From NCBI RefSeq assembly GCF_003112535.1, contig NZ_BEWA01000016.1, positions 1 through 64,000 of the forward strand: 64,000 bases of DNA. The letters run 5' to 3'. Under the pieces are notes generated by a model, which saw nothing but the letters and a program-made list of their open reading frames with translations, was not told where the DNA came from and did not search any database. Within the stretch, counting starts at the first letter, position 1. Every line of letters begins with the position of its first letter. Made by a program: the position numbers and the translations under genes. Shown here piece after piece: positions 7,488-16,732 of the stretch. Source of the stretch: Streptomyces rishiriensis. GTDB taxonomy: Bacteria; Actinomycetota; Actinomycetes; Streptomycetales; Streptomycetaceae.

Positions 7488-8467
7488 ACAGCATGGTGGA
7501 GCGCCGACCCTGGGTCAAGGATCCGTCGACAGCCCGATGCACACTTCGTCGCAGGCGCCCGGCGCCCCTCCCGGTGCCGTCCCGGTGACACATCGCCGAC
7601 AGTGGTGTCCGACGCGAAACTGTGCGGGTCGGGGAACCGACTCGTGCATGCGGTGGCCCTGGCGCCGGGCGGCGGGCGTCGGCTGGTGGGCGGCCTCGGC
7701 CAGGACATCGCGGTGCCGGTCCTGCACTCATGGCGCCGACCCGGGCGACGGCCGGCAACCGGACCGGCTGCTTCGTCGGAAGCTCAGCGTTGCCTTCCCG
7801 CCCGCCCTCCATGCTGTCCCGGGCCTGGTGGGGCAGGGTCATGCCTCCCGTGGGCGGTCGAGCAGGCGCACGCGCCCCACGAGCCGTGGCATCGCGCCCC
7901 GGCTGCCCAGCACGGCCGGCGCCACGCCGGTGTGCCGACGGCGTACGCCGGGCAGTGGCCAGGCGCCGTGATTGCCACTGGTGCGAGGAATGCCGGGCGT
8001 GTGCCCCCTGCGGGTGACGGTACCGATCACCGCTTTCACCTGGGCTTCTGTCTCTGCCACCGTCATGAATGAGCGGGGAGGCGACGTCACGCCGAACAAG
8101 GCGTCGACGTCGACGTCGACGTCCAAGCGGATGTGTCCTTTGGCGGCGCGGAGATCCGCCACGGGTGGAAGTCACAGCCCCGTGCAGCTGCCGGGTCTGC
8201 GCCGGGCAGAGCGCAGCCCCCGCGATGACTCGACCGCTTGTGGGGCGGCGCGACGCGATCGCCGTGCCGGAGAGGGTCGCCCGGGGTCCGTCGTTTGGAT
8301 CAGGTCGCCGGGCATCGGCGGGGCCTGTCGATGCCGGTGAGCGGGGGCTGGTGCGTGCAGCGGCAAGGCGGAGGAGGGCGTCGACGCGGAGCGTCGGCAA
8401 CCGACGACAACGCCGCAGACGCGCGTGCCGGCCCCCGCGTCTGCGAGGTGATCCGAACGAACAGGCC
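7488..8467. other. About 1 kb without a convincing gene
   Basis: Open frames here look like shadows, with arginine- and proline-rich translations and no recognisable domain. One minus-strand frame from about 8162 (MADLRAAKGHIRLDVDVDVD, later TEAQVKAVIGTVT) starts like a real protein and then turns to noise, so it may be a decayed gene. A GTCGAC-type repeat at 8101-8123 makes its Asp-Val run. Confidence 0.4.
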
Positions 8468-9409
8468 TTAGGTGAGAGAGGCGGTGGGGGGAAGGACGAG
8501 GACCTTGCCGGAGAGCGCGCCTTCTGCGGCCTCCGTGTGCAACGCCGGCAGCTCGGCCAGCGGCACCCGTCGAGCGATGTCGACGTGCAGCGCTCCGGAG
8601 TCCACCAGCGTCACCAGCCTTGCCAGCTGCGCGGCGTCGCTGTTGACGAACAGGTTGACGCCGCGGACACCGCGTTCCTCGTCGGAGGGCGCGGGCATCC
8701 ACACCGTCGTGTTCACCACGATGCCGCCGTCGCGGATCACGGAGGTCAGCGCGGCCAATTGCATCGGATCGACCGGCGCGAGGTTGAGCACGACGTCGAC
8801 CAGCGCGGACAGCTCGGGGACCCCGTGGCCGAACACCTCATCGGCGCCCGCCGTTCTGACGCGTTCACTGCTGCGCGGCCCGGCCGTGGCGATCACGTGT
8901 GCGCCGGCGTGCTTGGCCAGCTGGACGGCGTAGCCGCCGACCGCGCCGCCCGCACCGTTGATCAGCACCCGCTGGCCGGCGGTCAGCTTGGCATGGTCGA
9001 AGAGGGCCTGCCAGGCGGTGAGCCCGACCAGCGGCAGCCCGCCCGCATCGGCCAGCGGGATGCTCGCGGGAGCCGCCGTCAGCAGGCCGGCCGGTGCGAG
9101 CACGTACTCCGCCGCCGCGCCGGCGCCGGTCATCGGCAGGAAGCCGACAACCTGGTCACCCGCCCTGACCGTGTCCGCGCCCTCGCCCAGCGCGTCGACC
9201 GTGCCCGCGACGTCGATGCCGGGGGTGTGCGGCAGGGCCACCGGGATGGGGCCCTGCATGAAGCCCGCGCGGATGTTGCCGTCGACCGGGTTGAACGACG
9301 TCGCGGCCACCCGGATCCGGACCTCCCCGGCCGCGGGGACCGGTCGTTCCACGTCCTCGTAACGCAAGACGTCCGGAGTGCCGTACTCATGGAAACGCAC
9401 TGCTTTCAT
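8468..9409 (-). CDS. NADP-dependent MDR oxidoreductase (quinone oxidoreductase-like)
   Basis: The 313-aa protein has a GroES-like N-terminal half (MKAVRFHEYGTPDVLRYEDV, SFNPVDGNIRAG) and a nucleotide-binding half with GAGGAVGGYAVQLAKHAGAH. It lacks the zinc-ligand cysteines of alcohol dehydrogenases, so it belongs to the zinc-free quinone oxidoreductase/enoyl reductase branch. The substrate is unknown. It lies 113 bp downstream of an HTH regulator on the same strand, which may control it. Confidence 0.85.
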   Translation of the reverse strand: MKAVRFHEYGTPDVLRYEDVERPVPAAGEVRIRVAATSFNPVDGNIRAGFMQGPIPVALPHTPGIDVAGTVDALGEGADTVRAGDQVVGFLPMTGAGAAAEYVLAPAGLLTAAPASIPLADAGGLPLVGLTAWQALFDHAKLTAGQRVLINGAGGAVGGYAVQLAKHAGAHVIATAGPRSSERVRTAGADEVFGHGVPELSALVDVVLNLAPVDPMQLAALTSVIRDGGIVVNTTVWMPAPSDEERGVRGVNLFVNSDAAQLARLVTLVDSGALHVDIARRVPLAELPALHTEAAEGALSGKVLVLPPTASLT

Positions 9410-9522
9410 GACAAATGCCGCCTTTCATGGCAGAGAAGATGATGCGCATGTGAAGCATCGTGAGACCTGGGCACGTCTCGGCTTCGAGACAGTGCCTTCA
9501 GGCGTGTGAGGGACGGCAGGTT

Positions 9523-10344
9523 TTAGACGGCGGCCAGGAGCCGGAGCTTGCCGTGGCTCGGGGAACCAGGCACGGCGGTGAACACCAGCAGCGTCTGGCA
9601 CTGCTCCGGATCCAACAGCATCTCGGCGTACAGCTCCAGCTCCCCCAACTCGGGGTGCAGGTAGCGCTTGAGGTCGTGATGATGGGTCACTCCCACCTCG
9701 TGCAACCGCCAGATGTTCGCGAACTCGGAACTGACCTCCAGCAGCGCCGCGACAATCTCACCGGCCCTCCCTGTGGGATCCGCCGTGTAGGCGTCCCGGA
9801 TCTCCGCGGCGAAGACCCTGCCCCGTATCGGATGGTCCTCGACGGGGTACAGGCCACGCACCCGCGGATCACCGGTGAACCAGCGGTAGACCAGGTAACG
9901 GGACATGCCCGAGTACTGGGTGTAGTCACCGAGCAGGGCGACCGCCGGGCGCGTCTGCAGCAACGCCTCGCCGAGCCGTGACAGCACGATCGCGGGCACG
10001 TCCGAGAGGCCCGCGACGATCCTCATCATCGTGGGGCCGATGTAGTCGTCCCGCAGGATCCGCCGCGGCGCCGGGATCCCGCCCAGGATGAAGAGGTGGT
10101 CACGCTCGCTCTGGTTGAGACGCAGCGCCCGGGCGAGCGCGACGAGCATCCGCTCCGACGGCGCCGGACCTCGCTGCTGCTCGATTCGGCTGTAGTAGTC
10201 GGCCGACATCCCGGCCAGCACCGCCACCTCCTCGCGCCGCAGCCCGCCGGTGCGGCGCCGCTGCCCGCGGGGAAGCCCGACATCCTCCGGCTGCAGCGCC
10301 TCACGACGCGCTCGGAGAAAATCCGCCAGCAACGCCCGATCCAT
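9523..10344 (-). CDS. XRE-family regulator with MmyB-like ligand-binding domain
   Basis: The 273-aa protein has an N-terminal helix-turn-helix (RREALQPEDVGL, then LRREEVAVLAGMSADYYSRI and PSERMLVALARALRL, about residues 10-75). The C-terminal MmyB-like region is recognised by LFILGGIPAPRR, YLVYRWFTGDPRVRGLYP and HPELGELELYAEMLL. These regulators often control a neighbouring oxidoreductase; here the likely target is the MDR gene downstream. The native effector is unknown. Confidence 0.88.
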   Translation of the reverse strand: MDRALLADFLRARREALQPEDVGLPRGQRRRTGGLRREEVAVLAGMSADYYSRIEQQRGPAPSERMLVALARALRLNQSERDHLFILGGIPAPRRILRDDYIGPTMMRIVAGLSDVPAIVLSRLGEALLQTRPAVALLGDYTQYSGMSRYLVYRWFTGDPRVRGLYPVEDHPIRGRVFAAEIRDAYTADPTGRAGEIVAALLEVSSEFANIWRLHEVGVTHHHDLKRYLHPELGELELYAEMLLDPEQCQTLLVFTAVPGSPSHGKLRLLAAV

Positions 10345-10484
10345 CGTCCGGTCTCCTCTGTTCGACAGGACAATCTTGACGTGAACCGGGAACCGGATGA
10401 AGGGCAGTTCTCACCGCGGACAAGTTGTCCCTGGCTGACGAGCTCGTCTCCGTCGCCCGGCTCCTGGACACGCTGATTCACCTC

Positions 10485-10718
10485 TGAGCTGACCCCGGTT
10501 TCGTGGAGTCCCTGAAGCCAGGCTTATGATCCCGGCCCGCAGGAGAACCACGAGCAGTGCCAGCACCACGTAAATACCCGGACGAGCTGCGCGAGCGGGC
10601 CGTCCGCGAGGTCCGCACCACCGGTCGCCCGATCGTGCCTGTCGCCAAGGACCTGGGCATCCACAAGGAGGCCCTGCGCGGCTGGGTCCGCCGAGCCGAG
10701 GCGGACACCGGCGAGCGT
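10485..10718 (+). mobile_element. IS3-family left end with truncated orfA
   Basis: From the GTG at 10557, about 54 codons encode an IS3 OrfA helix-turn-helix (PRKYPDELRERAVREV, then DLGIHKEALRGWVRRAEAD). The sequence just upstream, beginning TGAGCTGACCCCGG, looks like the IS left end. Homology stops at about 10718, in ADTGER, where the next fragment begins. The leucine-zipper part of OrfA and all of OrfB are missing. It is therefore a dead, truncated IS. Confidence 0.75.
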
Positions 10719-11037
10719 GCTCAAACGCACGCACCTATCGATCCGGTTCGGAAAGCTCAACCACTGCACCCTGGACGAGAACAATCCCGTCGGCGCGAAG
10801 TGCCTCGAAGACGCCACCGTGCCCCCAGGACACCGAGGGCCACTCATCGACCGCTGCCAGCCCGCACGCTGCGGCTACAGCATCATCGCCCCAGAGCACC
10901 TGCCTATCTGGCAGGCCGAGCATGCCTCCCTGACCAAACTGCGGAGCCTCCCCGCACTCCCGGCGAACCGCAAAGCCCTGATCGACCAGCAGATCCGCGA
11001 CGTCGAGATCGCGCTCACCAAGGCGGGAGAAGCATGA
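10719..11037 (+). pseudogene. C-terminal fragment of a Tn554-TnpB-like tyrosine recombinase
   Basis: The reading frame starting at the junction encodes LSIRFGKLNHCTLDENNPVG, then CGYSIIAPEHLPIWQAEHAS, and ends DVEIALTKAGEA. This matches the post-catalytic tail of the large recombinase in recombinase trios: a Cys-rich stretch, then PEHLPIW, then an R-x-L rich helix. The catalytic domain is absent, removed at the junction with the IS3 piece. Its stop overlaps the next ATG as ATGA, the original operon arrangement. Confidence 0.6.
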
Positions 11038-11462
11038 CCGTCCCCACCCGGCCCGGTCTCTCCGCCACGGCCGAGAAGGCCCTTCGAGAGGCCATGGAAC
11101 GGCTCTTCACTGGTCGGCCCGTCCGCACCGACGGCAAGCTCACCAAGCAGAACCTCTGGCGGGAGGCGGGCGTCAGCCGGGCCACGATGAACCGCGCAAC
11201 CGCAGTGCTCGTCGACTGGGATAACCACGTCAGCCAGAGCGCGGCAAGCAAACACGACCAGGCCCAGGCCGCGGAGATCGCCCGCCTCCGCCGCCAACTG
11301 CGAGACAACCGACACGAGCGACAACGACTCCAGGACGAAGTCGACGCCGCCGCCACGGTCATCGCGGCCCTGCTCGCGGAGAACACTGCCCTCCGCGAGC
11401 AGATCGCCCAACGCTCAGCCGTCGTCATCCCGCTCGACCGATCACACGCCACACGCGAGTGA
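11034..11462 (+). CDS. DUF6262/TnpC-like DNA-binding protein of a recombinase trio (remnant element)
   Basis: The 142-aa protein has a helix-turn-helix region (KLTKQNLWREAGVSRATMNR, about residues 35-55) followed by a coiled coil (EIARLRRQLRDNRHERQRL and LLAENTALREQI). This is the layout of the third, accessory protein of Tn554-like recombinase trios. The frame is intact, but both recombinases are missing here, so transposition function is unlikely. It overlaps the upstream fragment by four bases and the end of the convergent methyltransferase gene by 21 bases. Confidence 0.65.
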   Translation: MTVPTRPGLSATAEKALREAMERLFTGRPVRTDGKLTKQNLWREAGVSRATMNRATAVLVDWDNHVSQSAASKHDQAQAAEIARLRRQLRDNRHERQRLQDEVDAAATVIAALLAENTALREQIAQRSAVVIPLDRSHATRE

Positions 11463-12284
11463 AAGTGGCTCGGAACCAGCCTGGGGCCGGCGGGCTGGCA
11501 TGGTGAGGTGACGTGATCCATCCTGGTGGCGCCGACGCGCGAGATGGACGGTGATGTCGGCGGCCATCTCGACACTGTCCGGCAGTACCTGCATGATCTG
11601 GCTGAATACCTGCTCTCGCTCCGCGGTCGGCAAGACGAGATAAGCCGAGATGGTGGAGAGATGACCAACGTAGTCGGGAGCGCTCATCGTCACGCGCCGT
11701 TCGATCACGGACTGCTGAACGCCGGTGAACCACTCAGACTGTTGCAGCTCCGTACCCGGCCACTGCATCTCATGATCCGGAGGCGTCCCGTCAGGCGACG
11801 GAATCTCGTCACTCTCCAAGAATGGTGCTCGCGCCGCGCGGACAACTTCCTCCACATCCGGATCAGCCAGTCGAAATGGCCCGCCGCATGAGGCGAATAC
11901 GCCACCCGGTTCCAGCAGCGCGGCCACGCGCGACCACCGGCCCTCCGGGTTCGTCCAATGCAGCGCGGCTGCCGCATAGACCAGTCCATACCGTTCAACC
12001 GGTCGCAAGTCCTCGAACGCGGCTTGCACCGTTCTGACGTTCGTCGGCACGTGCTTGCGCAGTTCGGCGAGCATGGCCCCGTCAGGATCGGTCGCGGTGA
12101 CCATGACCCCTCGTTGAGCGAACAGGCGGGTTGCCTTGCCTGTCCCAGCACCGATCTCAAGGGCGGTCCGAACCGGGCGGCCCGCATAAGCCACGACCAT
12201 GTCGAACAGCTCCACGGGATACCCCGGCCGGAACCGTTCGTATGCTTCCGCCACCACTCCGAAACTCAGCGCGCGCCCAGACAT
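11442..12284 (-). CDS. Class I SAM-dependent methyltransferase
   Basis: The 280-aa protein carries motif I (ALEIGAGTGKATRLFA), an acidic strand-2 end (VTATDPDGAMLAEL) and AAAALHWTNPEGRW, typical of small-molecule methyltransferases annotated as class I SAM-dependent. ATG 12284 is preferred over ATG 12293 because AGGA sits about eight bases upstream of it. The last 20 or so residues (after SRHLTMPARR) read into the end of the mobile-element scar, so the C-terminus may have been replaced by the insertion. The substrate is unknown. Confidence 0.8.
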   Translation of the reverse strand: MSGRALSFGVVAEAYERFRPGYPVELFDMVVAYAGRPVRTALEIGAGTGKATRLFAQRGVMVTATDPDGAMLAELRKHVPTNVRTVQAAFEDLRPVERYGLVYAAAALHWTNPEGRWSRVAALLEPGGVFASCGGPFRLADPDVEEVVRAARAPFLESDEIPSPDGTPPDHEMQWPGTELQQSEWFTGVQQSVIERRVTMSAPDYVGHLSTISAYLVLPTAEREQVFSQIMQVLPDSVEMAADITVHLARRRHQDGSRHLTMPARRPQAGSEPLSLACGV

Positions 12285-12686
12285 GCCCAGCATCCTGACA
12301 CGAGCGGCCCCTGATAGGGCTATTTGAAAATGCCCACCCTGTACTCGGACACGGGACGAACCTGCTCGCCTCGTTTCCCCACTCGCTGCTCGCGGGCAGG
12401 TCGCGTTCCGTCTCACCCGTCTGAGTCCCAACCGACCGGCGGGGTGGTGATCGCATTGTCCGGCCGTGCTGGACGCAGCCACCATCGGCCTCTGCCTCAG
12501 CAGGAAAGAGGCACAAGGTCTGAAAGCTCGCCCCGACCGACGCTCTCTTACCAGGCACAACGGCTCTGTAGCGATCGTTAGTTCCCGACAGGGACGTGAC
12601 GTTTCGCCCAGCCCGACGACCTGTCGCAGCACACCGTGACGGCCCCATACTCCAGGACCTGACGAACCGACGGATGAAGGAGCACG
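12285..12686. other. Intergenic region between divergent genes, no gene seen
   Basis: This 400-bp gap must hold the promoters of the methyltransferase and of the aldo/keto reductase. Translations in all frames are low-quality and I see no repeat or clear operator. Confidence 0.5.
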
Positions 12687-13592
12687 GTGAGCGCAGCAGC
12701 GGCAGCAGGGACCTGGAAGCTCGGGGACCTGGAGGTGAATCGCATCGGCTACGGCGCGATGCGGCTGACGGGCAACGGCATGATGGGCAACTCCGACGGC
12801 CCGCCGATCGACCGCGATGACGCCATCGGCCTGCTGCACAGCGCGTTCGAGCAGGGGGTCAACCACATCGACACGGCCGCCTTCTACTTCTCACCACTGC
12901 GGTCCGCGAACGAGCTCATCAACCGCGCCCTCTCGTCCTGGTCCGGCGATGTGGTCGTGGTGACCAAGGTCGGCCCGGGACGCGATCCCTCCGGCGAGTG
13001 GCTCGACACCGTTCGCCCCGACCAGTTGCGTGGCCAGGTCGAGGAGAACCTGCGCCAGCTCGGCCGGGACTGCCTGGACGTGGTGAACCTCCGCGCCGGC
13101 GGCCCTCGCACGGCCTCGATCGCCGAGCACTTCGGCGCCCTCGCCGAGCTACGCGAGGCCGGCCTGGTCCGGCACCTCGGGCTCTCCGCTGTCCTGCCTG
13201 AGCACGTGGTCGAGGCCCAGAAGATCGCGCCCGTGGTCTGCGTACAGAACTCCTACGGCCTGGACTGGCGCCGTGCCGACGAGAGGGGGCTGGTGGACCT
13301 GTGCGGGGAACAGGGCATCGCCTTCGTCCCGTTCTTCGCGGTCTCCGGCCTGCGGCGCGAGGCGGCCGCAGGCCGTGAGCACGATGCGCGGGTCCTCTCC
13401 GTCGCCGACGCCCACCATGCGACGCCGGCCCAGGTAAGGCTCGCCTGGACCCTCCACCGCGGTCCGCACCTGCTGGCCATTCCCGGCACCAGGAACCCGG
13501 CGCACCTCGCGGAGAACATCGCCGCCGGAAGTCTGCGCCTGGCCGAAGAGGAATTGGCTCTCCTCGCCAAGCCGGACGAGGGCACCGACTGA
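12687..13592 (+). CDS. Aldo/keto reductase
   Basis: The 301-aa TIM-barrel protein shows IGYGAMRLTG, the active-site region GVNHIDTAAFYFSP (Asp and Tyr), VVVVTKVGP (Lys) and the cofactor-binding end LLAIPGTRNPAHLAENI. The usual His of the catalytic tetrad falls in VVNLRAGGP, where Arg replaces it, as is common in this actinobacterial subgroup. The GTG start has AAGGAG four bases upstream. A terminator hairpin follows. The substrate is unknown. Confidence 0.9.
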   Translation: MSAAAAAGTWKLGDLEVNRIGYGAMRLTGNGMMGNSDGPPIDRDDAIGLLHSAFEQGVNHIDTAAFYFSPLRSANELINRALSSWSGDVVVVTKVGPGRDPSGEWLDTVRPDQLRGQVEENLRQLGRDCLDVVNLRAGGPRTASIAEHFGALAELREAGLVRHLGLSAVLPEHVVEAQKIAPVVCVQNSYGLDWRRADERGLVDLCGEQGIAFVPFFAVSGLRREAAAGREHDARVLSVADAHHATPAQVRLAWTLHRGPHLLAIPGTRNPAHLAENIAAGSLRLAEEELALLAKPDEGTD

Positions 13593-13620
13593 GACTCTGC
13601 TCGCGATGTTCAGTGAACGT

Positions 13621-13652
13621 CCCCACTCCGTTGAGAACCGAACCGAGTGGGG
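13621..13652. terminator. Terminator hairpin after the aldo/keto reductase gene
   Basis: CCCCACTC and GAGTGGGG form an 8-bp stem, extended by GTT/AAC after one mismatch. It lies 28 bases after the stop codon. No T-run follows. Confidence 0.6.
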
Positions 13653-13734
13653 CGAGGAGTGCCCCTGGTCGTTTTCAGGAATCGCCATCACCCCTGCATG
13701 CTTGATCTTTTCTGGGGGCCCAGACGCGAGATGA

Positions 13735-13748
13735 TGTCTCATGAGACA
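13735..13748. promoter_or_regulatory. Perfect 14-bp palindrome TGTCTCATGAGACA
   Basis: An uninterrupted palindrome lies in the gap before the thioredoxin-like gene. It resembles a TetR-type operator, but no TetR gene is adjacent. Confidence 0.4.
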
Positions 13749-13921
13749 CATCAAAGTCTGGAGAAGGACGGGTTCAGGGCCCTGGTCTCCGTCGACGCGG
13801 ACGAGATCGGGGGCCTGCCGGTGGTTCTCGGCCGCCGTCTTCAGTGTGGCCAGCTCCGGCCCAGCAGACCGCGCGAGAGATGATGGGGATGGAATGACGG
13901 AACGTGAGGTCAGGAGTGTCC

Positions 13922-14260
13922 ATGGCGAAGCGGGTGCACCGACCCCGTGAGGACGCGGAGTTCGATTTCATCCTCGGGATGAGCCGAGTTCCGGTCCTCG
14001 CATACTTCACCGGAACATGGCCCAAGGCAATCGAGCCCTGCCAGGCGATGGACCTCGTCGTCGGGGGAATCGCCGACGAATACACGGGCCGTCTGACGGC
14101 CGTCCGCACCGACATCACGCGTTGTCCGGCCGCGACCGAGCGCTTCGGGATCACCGGAGCGCCGTCGTACGTCCTGCTCCGGGAGGGAGAGGCGGTGGCG
14201 CACGGCGCGGGGCCTGTGACCGTCGCCGAGGTACGGAAGTTCCTGGACGCCCACCTCTGA
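13922..14260 (+). CDS. Thioredoxin-fold protein without the CxxC pair
   Basis: The 112-aa protein has a thioredoxin-like order: VPVLAYFTGTW (strand before the active site), AVRTDITRCPAATERFGITG, the cis-Pro loop APSYVLLREGE and a final helix. At the active site it reads WPKAIEPCQ instead of WCGPC, so only one Cys remains. It cannot do ordinary dithiol exchange; a binding or single-Cys role is more likely. The ATG at 13922 is preceded by AGGAG five bases upstream. The partner is unknown. Confidence 0.8.
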   Translation: MAKRVHRPREDAEFDFILGMSRVPVLAYFTGTWPKAIEPCQAMDLVVGGIADEYTGRLTAVRTDITRCPAATERFGITGAPSYVLLREGEAVAHGAGPVTVAEVRKFLDAHL

Positions 14261-14442
14261 GCAGCCGCTGCGGCACGCGGCCCGCGACGCCCGTCACGTC
14301 TGGTCTATGGGAGCTGCGCGGCCTGAGACACCTGGGGGCTCGGTCTACGGCTACCGTCCGCTTGGCCCGTCGTCACCGGATCCGGTCGAGCCGTACCCGC
14401 CACCGCACTCCTCTGAGACAGCGCCCACGGTCGAAGTACACG

Positions 14443-15582
14443 TCAGCCGGCCCGGAGACCGACCGCCAGTGTCAGCTCAAGGACCCGGTGTGGCGAGGCG
14501 AGATCCGGAAACAGCTCCCGCAGCTGCGACATCCGGTACCGGACTGTCTGGGGATGGACGAACAAGGCCGCCGCCACCTCGTCCCGTCTCCCCTGGTGCA
14601 GCAGCCACGCCCGCAACGTCTCCTCCAGCCGCTCCGCGGTCGCGACAGGCAAGGTCCGCAACGGTGCGAGGGCTCGGGCACGCAGGTCTGCGAACGCCTC
14701 CACGTCGGCGCTCAGCACCAGCTCGGGCAGGTGGTCCTCGGTGTCACGGATATCGGAGGAGAGGGAGCGCGCGCGTGCGGCTCGTGCGTACGAGGCGGAC
14801 GCACGGGTCCATGGCCGCGCCGGGCCGACCACGGCGGTGCGGTCGGTCAGCCGCCGCAGGAGATGTGATCGGTCGGCATCGGGGACGAGCAGCACACCGG
14901 TGGCATCCGGCAGATCGTCGAGGACGAGGGTGCTCGGGTCGAGCGCGCGGTAGGCGGGCCGGGCCTGGACGGCGGGCAGCAGGACCGCGGTCAGCGAAAC
15001 CGGAGGCTGCCATCCGGCCCGTTGAGCGGAGGCCAGCAGCACGTCCGGGCTCGCGCCGGCGAGGAGGTCGCGGGCCAGGTGTTCCAGGTGGCGCTCGTGG
15101 GCCCTGCCCCTGGCGGCCAGTTCGTCGGCGTGGCCCGCGGCGCTCGCGGCGGAGAGCTCGTCGATGTAGGCGAAGGTCAGCTCGGCGAACTTGGCGACCT
15201 CGGCGGCGGGCAGGCCTGCGGGTACGGCACCCGCTGCCAGGCATCGCCAGGCCACGCGCGCGCCGACGCGGTAGGCGCTGAGCAGGGCGTCCATCGAACG
15301 GCCGTCGCGCACCTCGCCGCGGCCCAGCTCGTAGGCCGCGTCACCCGCGTCGCCGCCTGTGGCGTTCCCGCTCGCGAGGTCCAGGTAGTGCCCCAGGGCG
15401 GTGCGGACGGCTCGGCGGATGGTGCCGCCCATGTGACCCGACAGGGCGTTGGCGTAGGGAGGGACCTCGTCGATGATCGCCTGGACGACTTCGTCGGCGG
15501 TGGTCTTCAGCGCGGCCCGGAGTGCTGTGACCGTCGTCTCATCGAGGGCCAGTTCGCTGACCCTCCTGATTGCATGGCTCAC
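14443..15582 (-). CDS. PucR/CdaR-family transcriptional regulator
   Basis: The 379-aa protein has an N-terminal sensory region rich in Ala helices, a central GGDEF-like region and a C-terminal PucR helix-turn-helix (RAWLLHQGRRDEVAAALFVH, then PQTVRYRMSQLRELF). The GTG at 15582 is chosen, with AGGGA nine bases upstream, over a TTG at 15603. It is divergent from the reductase-desaturase operon with 87 bp between starts, so it probably regulates fatty acid desaturation. Confidence 0.88.
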   Translation of the reverse strand: MSHAIRRVSELALDETTVTALRAALKTTADEVVQAIIDEVPPYANALSGHMGGTIRRAVRTALGHYLDLASGNATGGDAGDAAYELGRGEVRDGRSMDALLSAYRVGARVAWRCLAAGAVPAGLPAAEVAKFAELTFAYIDELSAASAAGHADELAARGRAHERHLEHLARDLLAGASPDVLLASAQRAGWQPPVSLTAVLLPAVQARPAYRALDPSTLVLDDLPDATGVLLVPDADRSHLLRRLTDRTAVVGPARPWTRASASYARAARARSLSSDIRDTEDHLPELVLSADVEAFADLRARALAPLRTLPVATAERLEETLRAWLLHQGRRDEVAAALFVHPQTVRYRMSQLRELFPDLASPHRVLELTLAVGLRAG

Positions 15583-15669
15583 GTTTTTGTTCCCTGCGAA
15601 CAATTCAGCCGACCAGATTTACGTCCTTCGGTCAGGACTTTACGCCCTGAGGCACAGCAAGCTGGAGTC

Positions 15670-16725
15670 ATGACGAGTGCAGCCCTCCGCAGCAGGGCGT
15701 GGAAACTGCTGGAGATGGTCACGACGCCGCTGCTGCCGTCGGACTACCTCGACCTGGTCAGTCCGCTGCGTGCGGGCGCTGACCTGCGTGGGCGCATCGA
15801 GGCCGTGCACCCAGAGACGGCCGACGCCGCGACCGTCGTGATCAGGCCGGGACGGGGCTGGCGGGGCCACACAGCCGGTCAGTACGTGCGGGTCGGGGTC
15901 GACGTCGACGGGGTGCGCCTGTGGCGTGCCTACTCCCTCACCTCGCCGACGAACCGCAGGGACGGCCGCGTCACGATCACCGTGAAGGCGATCCCGGACG
16001 GCAAGGTCAGCAACCACCTGGTCCGCCGGGCGAAACCGGGCACGCTGATCCAGCTCGACCAGCCGACCGGCGACTTCGTGCTGCCGCAGGCCAAGCCCGC
16101 CAAGGTGCTGTACCTGACGGCCGGCAGCGGCATCACGCCCGTCATGGGCATGCTGCGCGACATCGAGTTCGACGACGCCGTCATGGTCCACTGCGCTCCA
16201 CAGCCGCAGGACGTGATCTTCCGCAACGAACTGCACGGCCTGGTCGCGGACAAGAAGCTGCGGCTCACCGAGGTGCACACCGACACGGACGGCATGCTCG
16301 ACATCGCCCGTCTCGACGAACTCGTGCCCGACTGGGCCGAGCGCGAGACCTGGGCTTGCGGGCCCGCGGGTCTGCTCGACGCCGCCGAAGAGCACTGGAC
16401 CGAGCACGGCGTCGAAGCGCGCCTGCATACCGAACGCTTCCGCCCCAGCATCGTCGTCGCCGGCGACGGTGGCGAGGTCACCTTCAGCGCCACCGGCAAG
16501 ACCGTCGACGCGGACGGCGCCACGCCGTTGCTGGACGTCGGCGAGGAGGCTGGCGTGCTCATGCCGTCCGGGTGCCGCATGGGGATCTGCTTCGGTTGCG
16601 TCACGCCGCTCAAGGCGGGCGCCGTCCGCGACCTGCGCACCGGCGAGATCACCGAGGCCGAGCCGGGCGTCCTCATCCAGACCTGCGTGTCCGCCGCTGC
16701 GGGCCCCTGCGACATCGAACGGTAG
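15670..16725 (+). CDS. Ferredoxin-type oxidoreductase for the desaturase (FAD/NAD plus C-terminal [2Fe-2S])
   Basis: The 351-aa protein has an FAD domain (GQYVRVGVDVDG, RAYSLTSPTN), a NAD domain (LYLTAGSGITPVMGMLRDI, WACGPAGLLDAAEEHW) and a C-terminal plant-type ferredoxin (SGCRMGICFGCVTPLK with a distal Cys in QTCVSA). It is closely like the mycobacterial Rv3230c partner of the desaturase DesA3. It lies seven bases upstream of the desaturase start, and the desaturase ribosome site overlaps its stop codon. It passes electrons from NAD(P)H to the di-iron desaturase. Confidence 0.92.
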   Translation: MTSAALRSRAWKLLEMVTTPLLPSDYLDLVSPLRAGADLRGRIEAVHPETADAATVVIRPGRGWRGHTAGQYVRVGVDVDGVRLWRAYSLTSPTNRRDGRVTITVKAIPDGKVSNHLVRRAKPGTLIQLDQPTGDFVLPQAKPAKVLYLTAGSGITPVMGMLRDIEFDDAVMVHCAPQPQDVIFRNELHGLVADKKLRLTEVHTDTDGMLDIARLDELVPDWAERETWACGPAGLLDAAEEHWTEHGVEARLHTERFRPSIVVAGDGGEVTFSATGKTVDADGATPLLDVGEEAGVLMPSGCRMGICFGCVTPLKAGAVRDLRTGEITEAEPGVLIQTCVSAAAGPCDIER

Positions 16726-16732
16726 GAGCATC

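Noticed and set aside
8101..8123. GTCGAC tandem repeat considered as a special element
   Set aside because: A short simple repeat in low-quality sequence, with no symmetry beyond the unit and no nearby gene.
10411..10488. Frame ending KLSLADELVSVARLLDTLIHL
   Set aside because: It looks protein-like but is only some 25 residues and borders the IS left end; too short to assign.
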